Source of the DNA: an uncultured Collinsella sp.
GTDB taxonomy: Bacteria; Actinomycetota; Coriobacteriia; Coriobacteriales; Coriobacteriaceae
Direction: 5' to 3'
Assembly: GCA_958439425.1 (NCBI GenBank)
Contig: CAUBVH010000005.1
Coordinates: 38,083 to 102,082, forward strand
Length of the DNA: 64,000 bases
In this document: positions 33,904 to 41,948 of the stretch, in pieces
Numbering within the stretch: the stretch's first letter is position 1
Layout of the letters: every line of letters starts with the position of its first letter
Made by a program: the position numbers and the translations under genes
Notes under the pieces: model-generated
The model's input: only the letters and a program-made list of their open reading frames with translations
What the model was told of the DNA's origin: nothing
The model's database searches: none

Positions 33904-33945
33904 TTAGCCTAGGAAAACTTATACACGAAAGTAAGCCAAGGTCAA
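33904..33945 (-). promoter_or_regulatory. Promoter and possible iron-regulator site for the DUF3793-flavodoxin operon
   Basis: On the minus strand a -35 box TTGACC (33945-33940) and a -10 box TATAAG (33923-33918) are 16 bases apart. Overlapping the -10 and start is TTAGCCTAGGAAAACTTA (33904-33921), which shares a half-site (CTAGGCTAAC) with DtxR/IdeR-type operators. The assignment to a particular regulator is tentative. Confidence 0.55.
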
Positions 33946-34006
33946 CAAAAAAGTTTGAAGCGGGAAACTAATTGACCGAACCGACACGAGTTTGGAGTAA
34001 GATGGG

Positions 34007-34025
34007 AACACCCCATGGGGGTATA
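34007..34025. promoter_or_regulatory. Candidate copper-repressor (CsoR-type) operator
   Basis: AACACCCCATGGGGGTATA is a G-tract/C-tract palindrome of the TACCCC-GGGGTA kind bound by CsoR-family copper repressors. It lies just downstream of a possible promoter (TTGACC at 33972, TAAGAT at 33998) and 30 bases before the gene for a CxxC metal-binding protein. Confidence 0.6.
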
Positions 34026-34054
34026 GGTATAAGAGTTTGGAGAAAGGGGATCGC

Positions 34055-34438
34055 ATGGAAGACTTGCTAAACCCTGCAAATATCATCGTGCTTGCCGCGA
34101 TTGTCGTCGGCATGTTCTTTGGCCTGCGGCGTATTGTCGCTTCGACACACGGAAAGAGCTGCTGCAGCGATGGCACGAGCGGTAAGAAGGCCAAGAAAGT
34201 AGTGGTTGCGGATACCGATCCGTCCCACTACCCCTATAGCGATGAGCTGCTTATCGGCGGCATGAGCTGCGATGGCTGCGCTCAGAATGTAGCCAATGCC
34301 CTCAATGCGCTGAATGGCGTGTGGGCCACGGTAACGTACGCGGACCACACAGCGCGCGTGCGTTCAAAGCGTCCGATTGACCGCGAGACACTTGAGGCCG
34401 CGGTGAGGGACGCGGGCTATTACGTTATGAGGCTCTAG
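34055..34438 (+). CDS. Membrane-anchored heavy-metal-associated (HMA) domain protein
   Basis: 127 residues. An N-terminal membrane helix (about 9-27, IIVLAAIVVGMFFGLRRIV) is followed by CCSDG (Cys36-37), a Lys-rich linker and a C-terminal HMA domain with the metal motif GGMSCDGC (Cys72, Cys75). The front half resembles small FeoB-associated Cys-rich membrane proteins and the back half CopZ copper chaperones. The ATG at 34055 has GAAAGGGGA; a TTG at 34037 is less likely. A CsoR-like operator upstream points to copper. Confidence 0.85.
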   Translation: MEDLLNPANIIVLAAIVVGMFFGLRRIVASTHGKSCCSDGTSGKKAKKVVVADTDPSHYPYSDELLIGGMSCDGCAQNVANALNALNGVWATVTYADHTARVRSKRPIDRETLEAAVRDAGYYVMRL

Positions 34439-34466
34439 CCGCTTGTATCGAGGCCGAGGCGTTCGA

Positions 34467-34892
34467 TTAGGCTCGGCCGCGCAGCTCCACGTCTTGGATA
34501 TCGTCGAAGTCAATGGCGATATCCTTAAGTTTGAGCAGCTTGAAGGCGGGGAGCACTTCGTCGAGAATGCCGGTGCGGCTACGATAACCGTACGTATCGT
34601 AATAGGTGACGCGAACCAAGTCGCCGCGTTTGAGGCCCTCGAGCTTTTTCGAAAGCTCGAGGGCTTTTTCTTCCGTGAGTTCGCATTTGGGCTCGACAGT
34701 GATTTCTTGCTTGCGTACGAGCTCGTAGTATCCCGTGAGGGCGGCAAAGGGCATAAACTGCGCGGCACGGCCGGCGCGAACGGCGCCGTTGGCGGTGAGT
34801 TTGGGGTCGGCGGAACGACGTCTTCCCTCGGGGTCCGCCAGGCGCTCAAATGGTGTCGGCGGCCGCATCGGTTGTTGTTGGGGCTTAGGCAC
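34467..34892 (-). CDS. YolD-like protein
   Basis: 141 residues, GTG start at 34892 with AGGAGG. The YolD core is visible: RAAQFMPFAALTGYYELVRKQE followed by a beta-rich half with GDLVRVTYYD. YolD proteins usually accompany UvrX/DinB-type Y-family polymerases, as here: the start overlaps the end of the polymerase gene by 8 bases. Exact function unknown; a mutagenesis or polymerase-accessory role is inferred from this constant association. Confidence 0.88.
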   Translation of the reverse strand: MPKPQQQPMRPPTPFERLADPEGRRRSADPKLTANGAVRAGRAAQFMPFAALTGYYELVRKQEITVEPKCELTEEKALELSKKLEGLKRGDLVRVTYYDTYGYRSRTGILDEVLPAFKLLKLKDIAIDFDDIQDVELRGRA

Positions 34893-36390
34893 GATGTCCT
34901 CCTACCTGATCGTTGCGTTCGCGCGCGGTGGCGCCGGCGGTAAAGCTTAATCCCTTAACCAGCGCGTTCTTGCCGTATTTGCCTTTTACAGCCAGCACGG
35001 CACGGGCCAGCTCGCGCTCGCGCTCATCGGCCTCGACATCGCTAAATAGATCGATGGTGGCAAACTCCTCCGGCATGAGGTTGCCAAATCCCAGGTTGAT
35101 GCGCTTGACTGGTCGTTTGGGATCGACAGTCTGCGCCCAGAGCTCATCGAAATAGCCCATGATCTTCTTAAACGAATTGGTGCGCTCGGGCAGCTTGCGC
35201 GAGGCGTTGGAGTGCGCTAAGAGTGCGGCATAGCCGCCGCGCGGTTTGCCGCCATGCTCTCCCACAAAGATGCCATCGATAGCCTGCGCCTCCCGCACCA
35301 GGCGGCGCCGTTCGTCATCGCGCTGGACGGGCTTGGGCGCACGGGGCGCGAGCTCAGGGCCGGCGGTTGCGGTGGGTTCGATGCTCGACGTGCTCGAGCG
35401 TAGGTGTCCGCATCCGTCCACATATTGCGCTGTACCGCTGGCGTCGAGGCGGCGTATGTCAGCTCGTTCGCTCGCATAACCCACAAAGAGCGAGATGCTG
35501 TCGCAGGCCACGTGCTTATCGACTAGGTCCAACACGGCGTTGTCGACCATCTCGCGCAAGACGGTGTAGGCCTGCTCATAGGCATAGCCCTTCGAGAGCA
35601 CCTGCCCTGTGGTGGTCGAGGTCGCTTGCGGGCGATAAGCTTGGATATCGGCGATGGTTGTCGGCTCACGCCCGAAGGCGTGGTCGATAAGATATTCGGC
35701 ATTGACGCCGAGTTCGTCGTAGAGCAGGTTCTCGTCGAGCGCTGCGACCCCCATCAGGTCGTAGACACCGTATTTCTCGAGACGGGCCGCCACGCCGGGG
35801 CCGATGCCCCAGATGTCGGTGATGGGGCGATGGGGCCAGATCTCCTTGCGAAAGGTCTCGTCGTCGAGTGTGCCGATGCGACTGGGCACATGCTTGGCAG
35901 TGATGTCGAGTGCTACCTTGGCCTGGAATAGGTTGGGGCCGATGCCGACCGTCGCCGTGATGCCGGTGCGCGCGAGGACCTCGTCGCGCAACATGCAGGC
36001 GAAGCCTTCCGCATCGGTGTGATAGAGGTCCAGATATGGCGTCACGTCGATAAAGCACTCGTCAATTGAGTAGACGTGAATGTCTTGCGGACTGACGTAT
36101 TCCAGGTAGATACCGTAGATCCGCGCCGACACCTCCATGTAGTGCTGCATGCGCGGTACGGCCTTAATGTAGTCGATGCCATCGGGTATTTCGAACAGGC
36201 GACAGCGGTTGTGAATCCCTAGGTCCTTCATAGCCTGCGTGATAGCGAGACAGATAGTCGTGCGTCCGCGCGATTCGTCGGCAACGACCAGGTTGGTGGT
36301 GAGCGGATCGAGCCCACGATCGACGCACTCGACGCTGGCATAAAACGTCTTGAGGTCGATGCAGATGTAGGTGTGCTGCTCGTGCGCCAT
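34885..36390 (-). CDS. Y-family DNA polymerase (DinB/UvrX type)
   Basis: 501 residues. Catalytic motifs ICIDLKTFYASVECVDRG (metal Asp, steric-gate region), YSIDECFIDVTPYL (Asp-Glu) and a helix-hairpin-helix WGIGPGVAARLEKYG around residue 190. It is longer than DinB (about 350) and carries the C-terminal part typical of UvrX/UmuC-like proteins. Performs error-prone lesion bypass. Start at 36390 has GGAGGG. An SOS-like box lies 32 bases upstream and YolD is co-transcribed. Confidence 0.93.
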   Translation of the reverse strand: MAHEQHTYICIDLKTFYASVECVDRGLDPLTTNLVVADESRGRTTICLAITQAMKDLGIHNRCRLFEIPDGIDYIKAVPRMQHYMEVSARIYGIYLEYVSPQDIHVYSIDECFIDVTPYLDLYHTDAEGFACMLRDEVLARTGITATVGIGPNLFQAKVALDITAKHVPSRIGTLDDETFRKEIWPHRPITDIWGIGPGVAARLEKYGVYDLMGVAALDENLLYDELGVNAEYLIDHAFGREPTTIADIQAYRPQATSTTTGQVLSKGYAYEQAYTVLREMVDNAVLDLVDKHVACDSISLFVGYASERADIRRLDASGTAQYVDGCGHLRSSTSSIEPTATAGPELAPRAPKPVQRDDERRRLVREAQAIDGIFVGEHGGKPRGGYAALLAHSNASRKLPERTNSFKKIMGYFDELWAQTVDPKRPVKRINLGFGNLMPEEFATIDLFSDVEADERERELARAVLAVKGKYGKNALVKGLSFTAGATARERNDQVGGHRA

Positions 36391-36417
36391 CCGAGCCCTC
36401 CCATCAAACACATGTTC

Positions 36418-36439
36418 TTATCGAATACCTGTTCGATAA
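36418..36439. promoter_or_regulatory. SOS (LexA) box upstream of the Y-family polymerase
   Basis: TCGAATACCTGTTCGA (36421-36436) matches the Gram-positive/actinobacterial LexA pattern TCGAAC-N4-GTTCGA at all but one position, and the surrounding bases extend it to an 8-bp inverted repeat (TTATCGAA/TTCGATAA). Confidence 0.8.
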
Positions 36440-36614
36440 TACCTGCTCGACCGGACACCGTCAAAATCTGTCCCTTTTTGGCAGGTATGGTCGTGCGGTT
36501 GCATCGGGTTTTTAACGCAGCCCTAAAGAGCGCGAAACAGCTCGGAAAAGCTCGCTTCGTAGCATGAGGCTAACGATTGATGCCACCATAAAGCACGGAA
36601 GGGTTGTGGGGATA

Positions 36615-37139
36615 ATGGTTAACTATGGGTTTGGTATGCCGACGCGCTTGGTTGCGGATGGGGACGTGGCTCGCTGGTGCGGGCGATTGGTTGCCCACTA
36701 TGGCGGCACCAAGACACTGGTCGTGCTGGGAGGCGACAAGCACACGCGTGATGAGCTCGTTTCGGCGGCGCTGGGCTCGCTCGATCGCGCCCTGCTCGAA
36801 CGCGTGCTCTTTCGTTGCGGCTTGGTCGGGGGCGACGGGGGAGACGATTTGGTCGATGAGGCCGTAGCCCTGGCGACCGATGAGGGCGTGGACTTTGTCC
36901 TGGCGATCGGCGATGCCGATACGGCGGGCTTTGCGCGCGAACTCGCTCGTCGCATGGCCGTGCTCGATGCCGGCGAGGACGGCTTTGTTCCCTACGGATG
37001 CATCGTCTCCGAGGGAAAAGTGCCCGCCGTTGTGGGTGCCGGCGAGGTTCCCGTTTTCGCCATCATCGCTCCCGAACTGCTGGAGGGTATCGGCTCGCCC
37101 TTGCGCGAGCTGCTCGGCAGTGTGTGCGCCGCGGCCTAA
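36615..37139 (+). CDS. Stand-alone N-terminal domain of an iron-alcohol-dehydrogenase-like protein
   Basis: About 174 residues. MVNYGFGMPTRLVADGD and TKTLVVLGGDKHTRDELV resemble the dinucleotide-binding N-terminal half of group III (Fe) alcohol dehydrogenases, and VDFVLAIGDADT corresponds to their ILAVGGGS loop, with the GGGS glycines lost. The helical metal-binding half (three conserved His, one Asp) is entirely missing and not found downstream. The frame is intact. The start is uncertain: 36615 fits the family; 36564 and 36606 are in frame. Catalysis is unlikely; nucleotide binding is possible. Confidence 0.65.
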   Translation: MVNYGFGMPTRLVADGDVARWCGRLVAHYGGTKTLVVLGGDKHTRDELVSAALGSLDRALLERVLFRCGLVGGDGGDDLVDEAVALATDEGVDFVLAIGDADTAGFARELARRMAVLDAGEDGFVPYGCIVSEGKVPAVVGAGEVPVFAIIAPELLEGIGSPLRELLGSVCAAA

Positions 37140-37149
37140 TATCTGCCAT

Positions 37150-37211
37150 AAAGGGACAGGTTAATTCTTGTAGGTAAAGCGTTTGACCTGCCAAAATAAA
37201 CCTGTCCCTTT
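37150..37211. terminator. Inverted repeat upstream of pgi
   Basis: AAAGGGACAGGTT (37150-37162) and AACCTGTCCCTTT (37199-37211) pair perfectly over 13 bp, with a smaller AGGTAAA/TTTGACCT pairing inside; a T-run follows. The half motif CTGTCCCTTTTTGGCAGG also occurs at 36466-36484, pointing to a dispersed intergenic repeat. Confidence 0.75.
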
Positions 37212-37338
37212 TTGGTCGGTTGCCGTTGGGAGGCGGATTGGCAACGCTCGCTGATTGTAGTCTTGACCTGCGCTAGAATAGGACTATCTGATTATCCGGG
37301 CGCATGGAGGCTTGCGCCCGTATGCTGAGGAGGACTTT

Positions 37339-39033
37339 ATGGCAACTGTTGCCGCACCTATCGACGCTACGTCGACCGCCGCTTGGAAGGCGCTCGAGGC
37401 TCATCAGGAGAAGCTCGAGGCCGAGGGCATCGACCTCAAGGCCTGGTTCGCCGCTGACGCCGACCGCGTGAACAAGCTGAGCTTTGACGCCGGCGACCTT
37501 CACTTCGATCTGTCCAAGAACCTGGTGACCGATGAGACCGTCAAGCTGCTGTGCGATCTTGCCCGCGAGGTGAAGCTCGAGGAGCGCCGCGACGCCATGT
37601 TCTCCGGCGAGCACATCAACACCACCGAGGACCGCGCCGTCCTGCACACCGCGCTGCGCCGTCCGGCAAGCGAGAAAGGCCAGCTTATCGTCGACGGCCA
37701 GGATGTCGTCGCCGACGTGCACGAGGTCCTCGATCGCATGTATGCTTTCGCCGAGCGCGTGCGCTCCGGTGAGTGGAAGGGCGTTACCGGCAAGAAGATC
37801 GAGCACCTGGTGTCCATCGGCATCGGCGGCTCCGATCTGGGCCCGGTCATGGCTTACGAGGCTCTGCGCCCCTATGCCGACGCCGGTATCGACTGCCGCT
37901 ACATCTCCAACATCGACCCCAACGACCAGGCCGAGAAGCTCAAGGGCCTGGATCCCGAGACCACGCTCGTGATTATCGTCTCCAAGACCTTCACCACGCT
38001 CGAGACCCTCACCAACGCCCGCGAGGTCAAGACCTGGATGCTCGAGCAACTCAAGGCCCAGGGCGCCATCGACGGCTCCGATGAGCGGAACGCCGAGGCC
38101 GTGGCCAAGCACTTCGTTGCCGTCTCCACTGCACTCGACAAGGTCGAGGCCTTCGGTATCGATCCGGCCAACGCCTTCGGTTTCTGGAACTGGGTTGGCG
38201 GCCGTTACTCCGTCGATTCCGCCGTGGGTCTGTCGCTGATCGTCGTGCTCGGCCCCGAGCGCTTCCAGCAGTTCCTCGAGGGCTTCCACGCCATCGACGA
38301 GTACTTCTGCAACACCCCGCTCGAGAACAACGCCGTCGCGCTGATGGGCCTGCTCAACGTCTGGTATGTCAACTTCTTCGGTTCCAAGAGCCACGCCGTG
38401 CTGCCGTACTGCCAGTACCTGCACCGTTTCCCGGCCTACCTGCAGCAGCTCACCATGGAGTCCAACGGCAAGCATGTCCGCTGGGACGGCAGCGCCGTGA
38501 CCTCCGACACCGGTGAGATTTTCTGGGGCGAGCCCGGCACCAACGGCCAGCATGCCTTCTACCAGCTGCTGCACCAGGGCACCGTGGTGGTTCCGGCCGA
38601 TTTCATCGCCTTCGCCAATACCGCCAACCCTGCGACCGATAGCGGTCAGGACGTGCACGAGCTGTTCCTGGGCAACTTCCTGGCCCAGACCAAGGCGCTC
38701 GCCTTTGGCAAGACGGCCGATGAGGTGCGCGCCGAGGGCACGCCCGAGCAGATCGTCCCGGCTCGCTGCTTTGAGGGCAACCGTCCGACGACCTCGATCT
38801 TTGGCGACACGCTGACCCCGTTCGCGCTCGGCGAGCTCATCGCCCTGTACGAGCACATCACGTTTGTCGAGGGTACGGTCTGGGGCATCGACTCCTACGA
38901 CCAGTGGGGCGTTGAGCTGGGCAAGCAGCTTGCCAAGCAGATCACCCCTGCCTTCCACGACGACGCCGCCAAGGCCGAGCAGGACGCTTCGACCCAGGCG
39001 CTCATCGAGTTCTATCGCGCGCACCGTAAGTAG
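37339..39033 (+). CDS. pgi: Glucose-6-phosphate isomerase
   Basis: 564 residues, full length. Signature segments [18 protein letters not shown] (near residue 155), [33 protein letters not shown] and the C-terminal QWGVELGK with catalytic lysine are present. Interconverts glucose-6-P and fructose-6-P. ATG at 37339 has GAGGAGG. Codon use is strongly biased to C-ending codons, as expected for a highly expressed glycolytic gene. Confidence 0.97.
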   Translation: MATVAAPIDATSTAAWKALEAHQEKLEAEGIDLKAWFAADADRVNKLSFDAGDLHFDLSKNLVTDETVKLLCDLAREVKLEERRDAMFSGEHINTTEDRAVLHTALRRPASEKGQLIVDGQDVVADVHEVLDRMYAFAERVRSGEWKGVTGKKIEHLVSIGIGGSDLGPVMAYEALRPYADAGIDCRYISNIDPNDQAEKLKGLDPETTLVIIVSKTFTTLETLTNAREVKTWMLEQLKAQGAIDGSDERNAEAVAKHFVAVSTALDKVEAFGIDPANAFGFWNWVGGRYSVDSAVGLSLIVVLGPERFQQFLEGFHAIDEYFCNTPLENNAVALMGLLNVWYVNFFGSKSHAVLPYCQYLHRFPAYLQQLTMESNGKHVRWDGSAVTSDTGEIFWGEPGTNGQHAFYQLLHQGTVVVPADFIAFANTANPATDSGQDVHELFLGNFLAQTKALAFGKTADEVRAEGTPEQIVPARCFEGNRPTTSIFGDTLTPFALGELIALYEHITFVEGTVWGIDSYDQWGVELGKQLAKQITPAFHDDAAKAEQDASTQALIEFYRAHRK

Positions 39034-39064
39034 GATTCGCTGCGAAAACTAACGCATAGCCGAC

Positions 39065-39099
39065 AAGGGCCCGTATCCGTTGGGATGCGGGCCCTTTGC
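39065..39099 (+). terminator. Terminator after pgi
   Basis: AAGGGCCCGTATCC-GTTG-GGATGCGGGCCCTT, a 14-bp stem with one internal mismatch, followed by T. Confidence 0.85.
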
Positions 39100-39270
39100 T
39101 ATCTGGATAGAATGGAATGTATCGGGAGGCGCCTCGACGGGCATCGCAATCGTCGAAGGCACGCCGTTCATGTTTGGGACAATATGACATTTTTCCCGTT
39201 GCAAACAGCGCCGCCGTGGGTGTTCTGTATGATGGCTCAGACAAGGTTGCTCAATGACAGGGAGGCATAT

Positions 39271-40113
39271 ATGGCAATCAAAGCCATCGCAATGGATATC
39301 GACGGTACGCTCACCAACGACCAAAAGGTCATCAGCCCGCGTACGCGCGAGAAACTGCTCGCGGCGCAGGAGTCGGGCATTAAGCTCATCTTGGCTTCGG
39401 GCCGTCCCGCATGGGGGCTGCACGCCTTGGCGCAGGAGCTCGACCTTCAAAACCATGACGGTCTGCTAGTTGCCTTTAATGGCGCGCATGTGGTCGATGC
39501 CCAGACCGACGAGGTGCTGTTCGATCAGGCTATGCCTGCCGACGAATTGCATCGCCTGATTGATCACCTGCGTAATTTTGACGTGATCCCTATGATTTCG
39601 CTTGGTCGCGATTTGCACGTCGAGGACTCGTACCATTGCATGATCACGCTGCCTGACGGCTCGCAGAAGAATATCGTCAAGTATGAGCGCGACGCGTGCG
39701 ATCTTAAGATTCGCGAGGTGGAGAGCCTGCATGAGGTCGCTGATGCTTATCCCGTGGACAAGCTGCTGACGGCGGGCGATCCGACCTACCTGCAGGCGCA
39801 TCACGAGGAGATGTATGCGCCCTTTACCCAGACGCTTTCGGGCATGTTTACGGCTGACTGGTACTTTGAGTACACGGCGCCCGGTATCGACAAGGCCCGC
39901 GCGCTCGAGGGTGCCCTGCCCAAGCTGGGTATTGATGCCAGCGAGGTTGTCTCGTTTGGCGACGGCCAGAATGACAAGTCTATGATCGAGTGGGCTGGTA
40001 CCGGCGTCGCCATGGGTAACGCTGTCGATGAAGTCAAGGCCGTGGCCCAGATGGTGACCGCCAACAACAACGAAGACGGTATCGCGGTAGCACTTGACCA
40101 ACTGCTGGGTTAG
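39271..40113 (+). CDS. Cof-type HAD-superfamily sugar-phosphatase
   Basis: 280 residues. HAD motif I in MDIDGTLTND, motif II LASGRPAWG, and GDGQNDKSMIEWAG for motifs III/IV; C2-type cap in the middle. Close in type to the gene at 17035 but clearly a separate paralogue. Ribosome site GGGAGG before the ATG at 39271; the longer open frame upstream overlaps the promoter region. Substrate unknown, probably a sugar phosphate given its place after pgi. Confidence 0.9.
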   Translation: MAIKAIAMDIDGTLTNDQKVISPRTREKLLAAQESGIKLILASGRPAWGLHALAQELDLQNHDGLLVAFNGAHVVDAQTDEVLFDQAMPADELHRLIDHLRNFDVIPMISLGRDLHVEDSYHCMITLPDGSQKNIVKYERDACDLKIREVESLHEVADAYPVDKLLTAGDPTYLQAHHEEMYAPFTQTLSGMFTADWYFEYTAPGIDKARALEGALPKLGIDASEVVSFGDGQNDKSMIEWAGTGVAMGNAVDEVKAVAQMVTANNNEDGIAVALDQLLG

Positions 40114-40176
40114 AATCGCCGATAGTGCATGGTTCGGGCGTCCGCTTGCGGGCGCCCTTTTGCTAGGGAGGGTGCC

Positions 40177-40836
40177 GTGTCCGCATTTCCGTTCGACGCC
40201 GTTATCTTTGACATGGACGGCGTCATTGTCGATACCGAGTATTACTACCTGGGCGAGACTACCGCGTTTGCCAAGGAGCTTGGGTTGAATCTGACCCAAG
40301 AGGAGTTGAACGGGCAGGTTGGTACCTCACATCAGTTCTTCCTGCATATGCTGGTCGATTGGTTTGAGCGCGCCGGTAAAGGGCACTTCACTGGCGAGGA
40401 AGCATTGGCCCGTTGGGACGAGTGGGCGCATAAGCGTCCGCGTGACTACCAGGCTTTGATTAACCCGGGCGCTGTGGATACGATTCGCGAGCTGCCGCGC
40501 CGCGGCGTTCGCGTGGCGCTTGCCAGCTCGTCTCCCATGGATAGCATCGAGGAAGTGCTCAATGCATGCGGGCTGTCGGATGCCTTTGAGTATGTGGTGA
40601 GCGGCGAGCAGTTTAAGGAGAGCAAGCCCGAGCCCGACATCTACCTGCATGCGCTGGACCTGTTGGGGCTGCCTGCGGTCCGTTGCTGCTGCGTTGAGGA
40701 TTCGGTGCCTGGCATCACTGCCGGCAAGCGTGCCGGCCTGACGGTCATTGCCAAGCGCGAGGAGCGCTTTGGCTTTAGCCAGGATGCCGCGGACAAGATC
40801 ATCGACCAGCTGCCGGAGCTGCTCACGCTTTCTTAG
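40177..40836 (+). CDS. HAD hydrolase, beta-phosphoglucomutase-like
   Basis: 219 residues from a GTG at 40177 with GGGAGGG upstream. Motif I FDMDGVIVDTE, small helical cap, motif II ALASSSP, lysine in ESKPEPDIYLHA and motif IV EDSVPGITAGKRAG. This arrangement marks the PGMB/GPH branch: phosphatases or mutases for small sugar phosphates. The terminator at 40916 follows. Confidence 0.9.
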   Translation: MSAFPFDAVIFDMDGVIVDTEYYYLGETTAFAKELGLNLTQEELNGQVGTSHQFFLHMLVDWFERAGKGHFTGEEALARWDEWAHKRPRDYQALINPGAVDTIRELPRRGVRVALASSSPMDSIEEVLNACGLSDAFEYVVSGEQFKESKPEPDIYLHALDLLGLPAVRCCCVEDSVPGITAGKRAGLTVIAKREERFGFSQDAADKIIDQLPELLTLS

Positions 40837-40915
40837 GAGCGCGGTAGTTGCGCGTTTTTCGGGTCTGATGAGTAAATAGCCGACATTTTGGTGCGACACC
40901 TAGCATACTTTAAGC

Positions 40916-40962
40916 TAATGCGGGCTTAAGGACTTGTTGAATGCCCTTAAGCCCGTTTTAGA
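40916..40962 (+). terminator. Terminator between HAD and gntR genes
   Basis: CGGGCTTAAGG pairs with CCTTAAGCCCG, followed by TTTTA. It separates the HAD gene from the catabolic block that starts at 40987. Confidence 0.88.
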
Positions 40963-40986
40963 CTTAATTGTGCTTGGAGAGGGTAT

Positions 40987-41730
40987 ATGCCACCGACTGA
41001 AGGGCTAACTGACGGTAAAGCAGCGATACCGCTGTACCAACAGGTTATCGATATCATCAAAAACGAAATCAACTCCGGTGCCTACAAGGCAGGTGCGCGG
41101 ATACCCAACGAATTCGAATTGGCTGAGAGCTATAAAGTTGGCCGCGTTACCGTGCGACGCGCTATTGAGGAGCTCGTCCAACAGGGCTATCTAACGAAGC
41201 GACAGGGGAAAGGCACGTTTGTCAATGCCCCCAAGCTCAAGCGCAAGATTCGCCAGAAGGATGACGTCCAGAGTTTTTCGGACGCATGCCGCGTTAACGG
41301 AATGGAACCGGGGGCGCGTGTCATTTCGAGAAAGATACTGCCGGCGGATTCCACCGAGGCACAGTTCTTTGGTGTTGCCGTTGGAACTGACTTGATCTGC
41401 GTTGAGCGCGTGCGTACTGCCGATGGCGTCCCTGTCATGCTCGAGAACAACATATATGTTTACGAGGACAACGCCTATCTATCAACGGCACCTCTATCTA
41501 ACCAATCCATTTTTGAGTTCGTGCGCAACCGGACGGGCCGCACGCCCGCGTTTACCGACCCATGCACGCTTGAGATCGCGTGTGCGTCGCCCGAGGTCGC
41601 TCGGTTGTTGGCAGTTCCCGTTGGCGAACCCTTGTTTTATATGGAAGCCTTCTTTTTCGATGAGCAGCGGCGGCCGTTTATCATCGGTCGTCAGCGGATC
41701 GTTGGGTCTCGCTACGTTTTTGACATCTAG
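40987..41730 (+). CDS. frlR: GntR-family regulator with UTRA domain (FrlR-like)
   Basis: 247 residues: winged helix (PLYQQVIDIIKNEINSGAYKAGARIPNE, GRVTVRRAIEELVQQGYLTKRQGKG) and a UTRA effector domain from about 95 that binds small, usually phosphorylated, metabolites. Ribosome site GGAGAGGG. It precedes the Amadori-type catabolic genes on the same strand and is the natural candidate for their repressor, like FrlR of E. coli; the effector would then be a phosphorylated Amadori sugar. A terminator follows it. Confidence 0.88.
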   Translation: MPPTEGLTDGKAAIPLYQQVIDIIKNEINSGAYKAGARIPNEFELAESYKVGRVTVRRAIEELVQQGYLTKRQGKGTFVNAPKLKRKIRQKDDVQSFSDACRVNGMEPGARVISRKILPADSTEAQFFGVAVGTDLICVERVRTADGVPVMLENNIYVYEDNAYLSTAPLSNQSIFEFVRNRTGRTPAFTDPCTLEIACASPEVARLLAVPVGEPLFYMEAFFFDEQRRPFIIGRQRIVGSRYVFDI

Positions 41731-41747
41731 GACATTGCGTATGAAAG

Positions 41748-41780
41748 CGCCCGGTGGATCATCTCACCGGGCGTTTCCAT
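41748..41780 (+). terminator. Terminator after gntR-type gene
   Basis: GCGCCCGGTG-GATCATCT-CACCGGGCGT followed by TTCC. It splits the regulator from the catabolic genes, so the latter need the promoter near 41820-41900. Confidence 0.8.
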
Positions 41781-41869
41781 ACCGTTCACGGCGCAAACGC
41801 AACCGTTCAACCGCGTTGCGGCAATCAGTTTGAAATTATCTTGATGACGAGAAAAGCTGCTGGTAACCT

Positions 41870-41904
41870 ATAGAACGTCATAGAACGTTTGCCTTGTGCA
41901 AACG
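41870..41904. promoter_or_regulatory. Candidate operator of the catabolic operon
   Basis: The octamer TAGAACGT is repeated at 41871-41878 and 41881-41888, exactly one helical turn apart, and is followed by the inverted repeat CGTTTGC-CTTGT-GCAAACG (41886-41904). This lies 45 bases before the permease start and is a good candidate for GntR/UTRA repressor binding. Confidence 0.55.
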
Positions 41905-41948
41905 TTGAAGCGAGATGCGATGCAGTCTCGAGTTCTTTGGAGGTATCT

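Noticed and set aside
36615..37139. Frameshifted iron alcohol dehydrogenase pseudogene
   Set aside because: No remains of the metal-binding half are seen in any frame downstream; the region after it is a palindrome and the pgi promoter.
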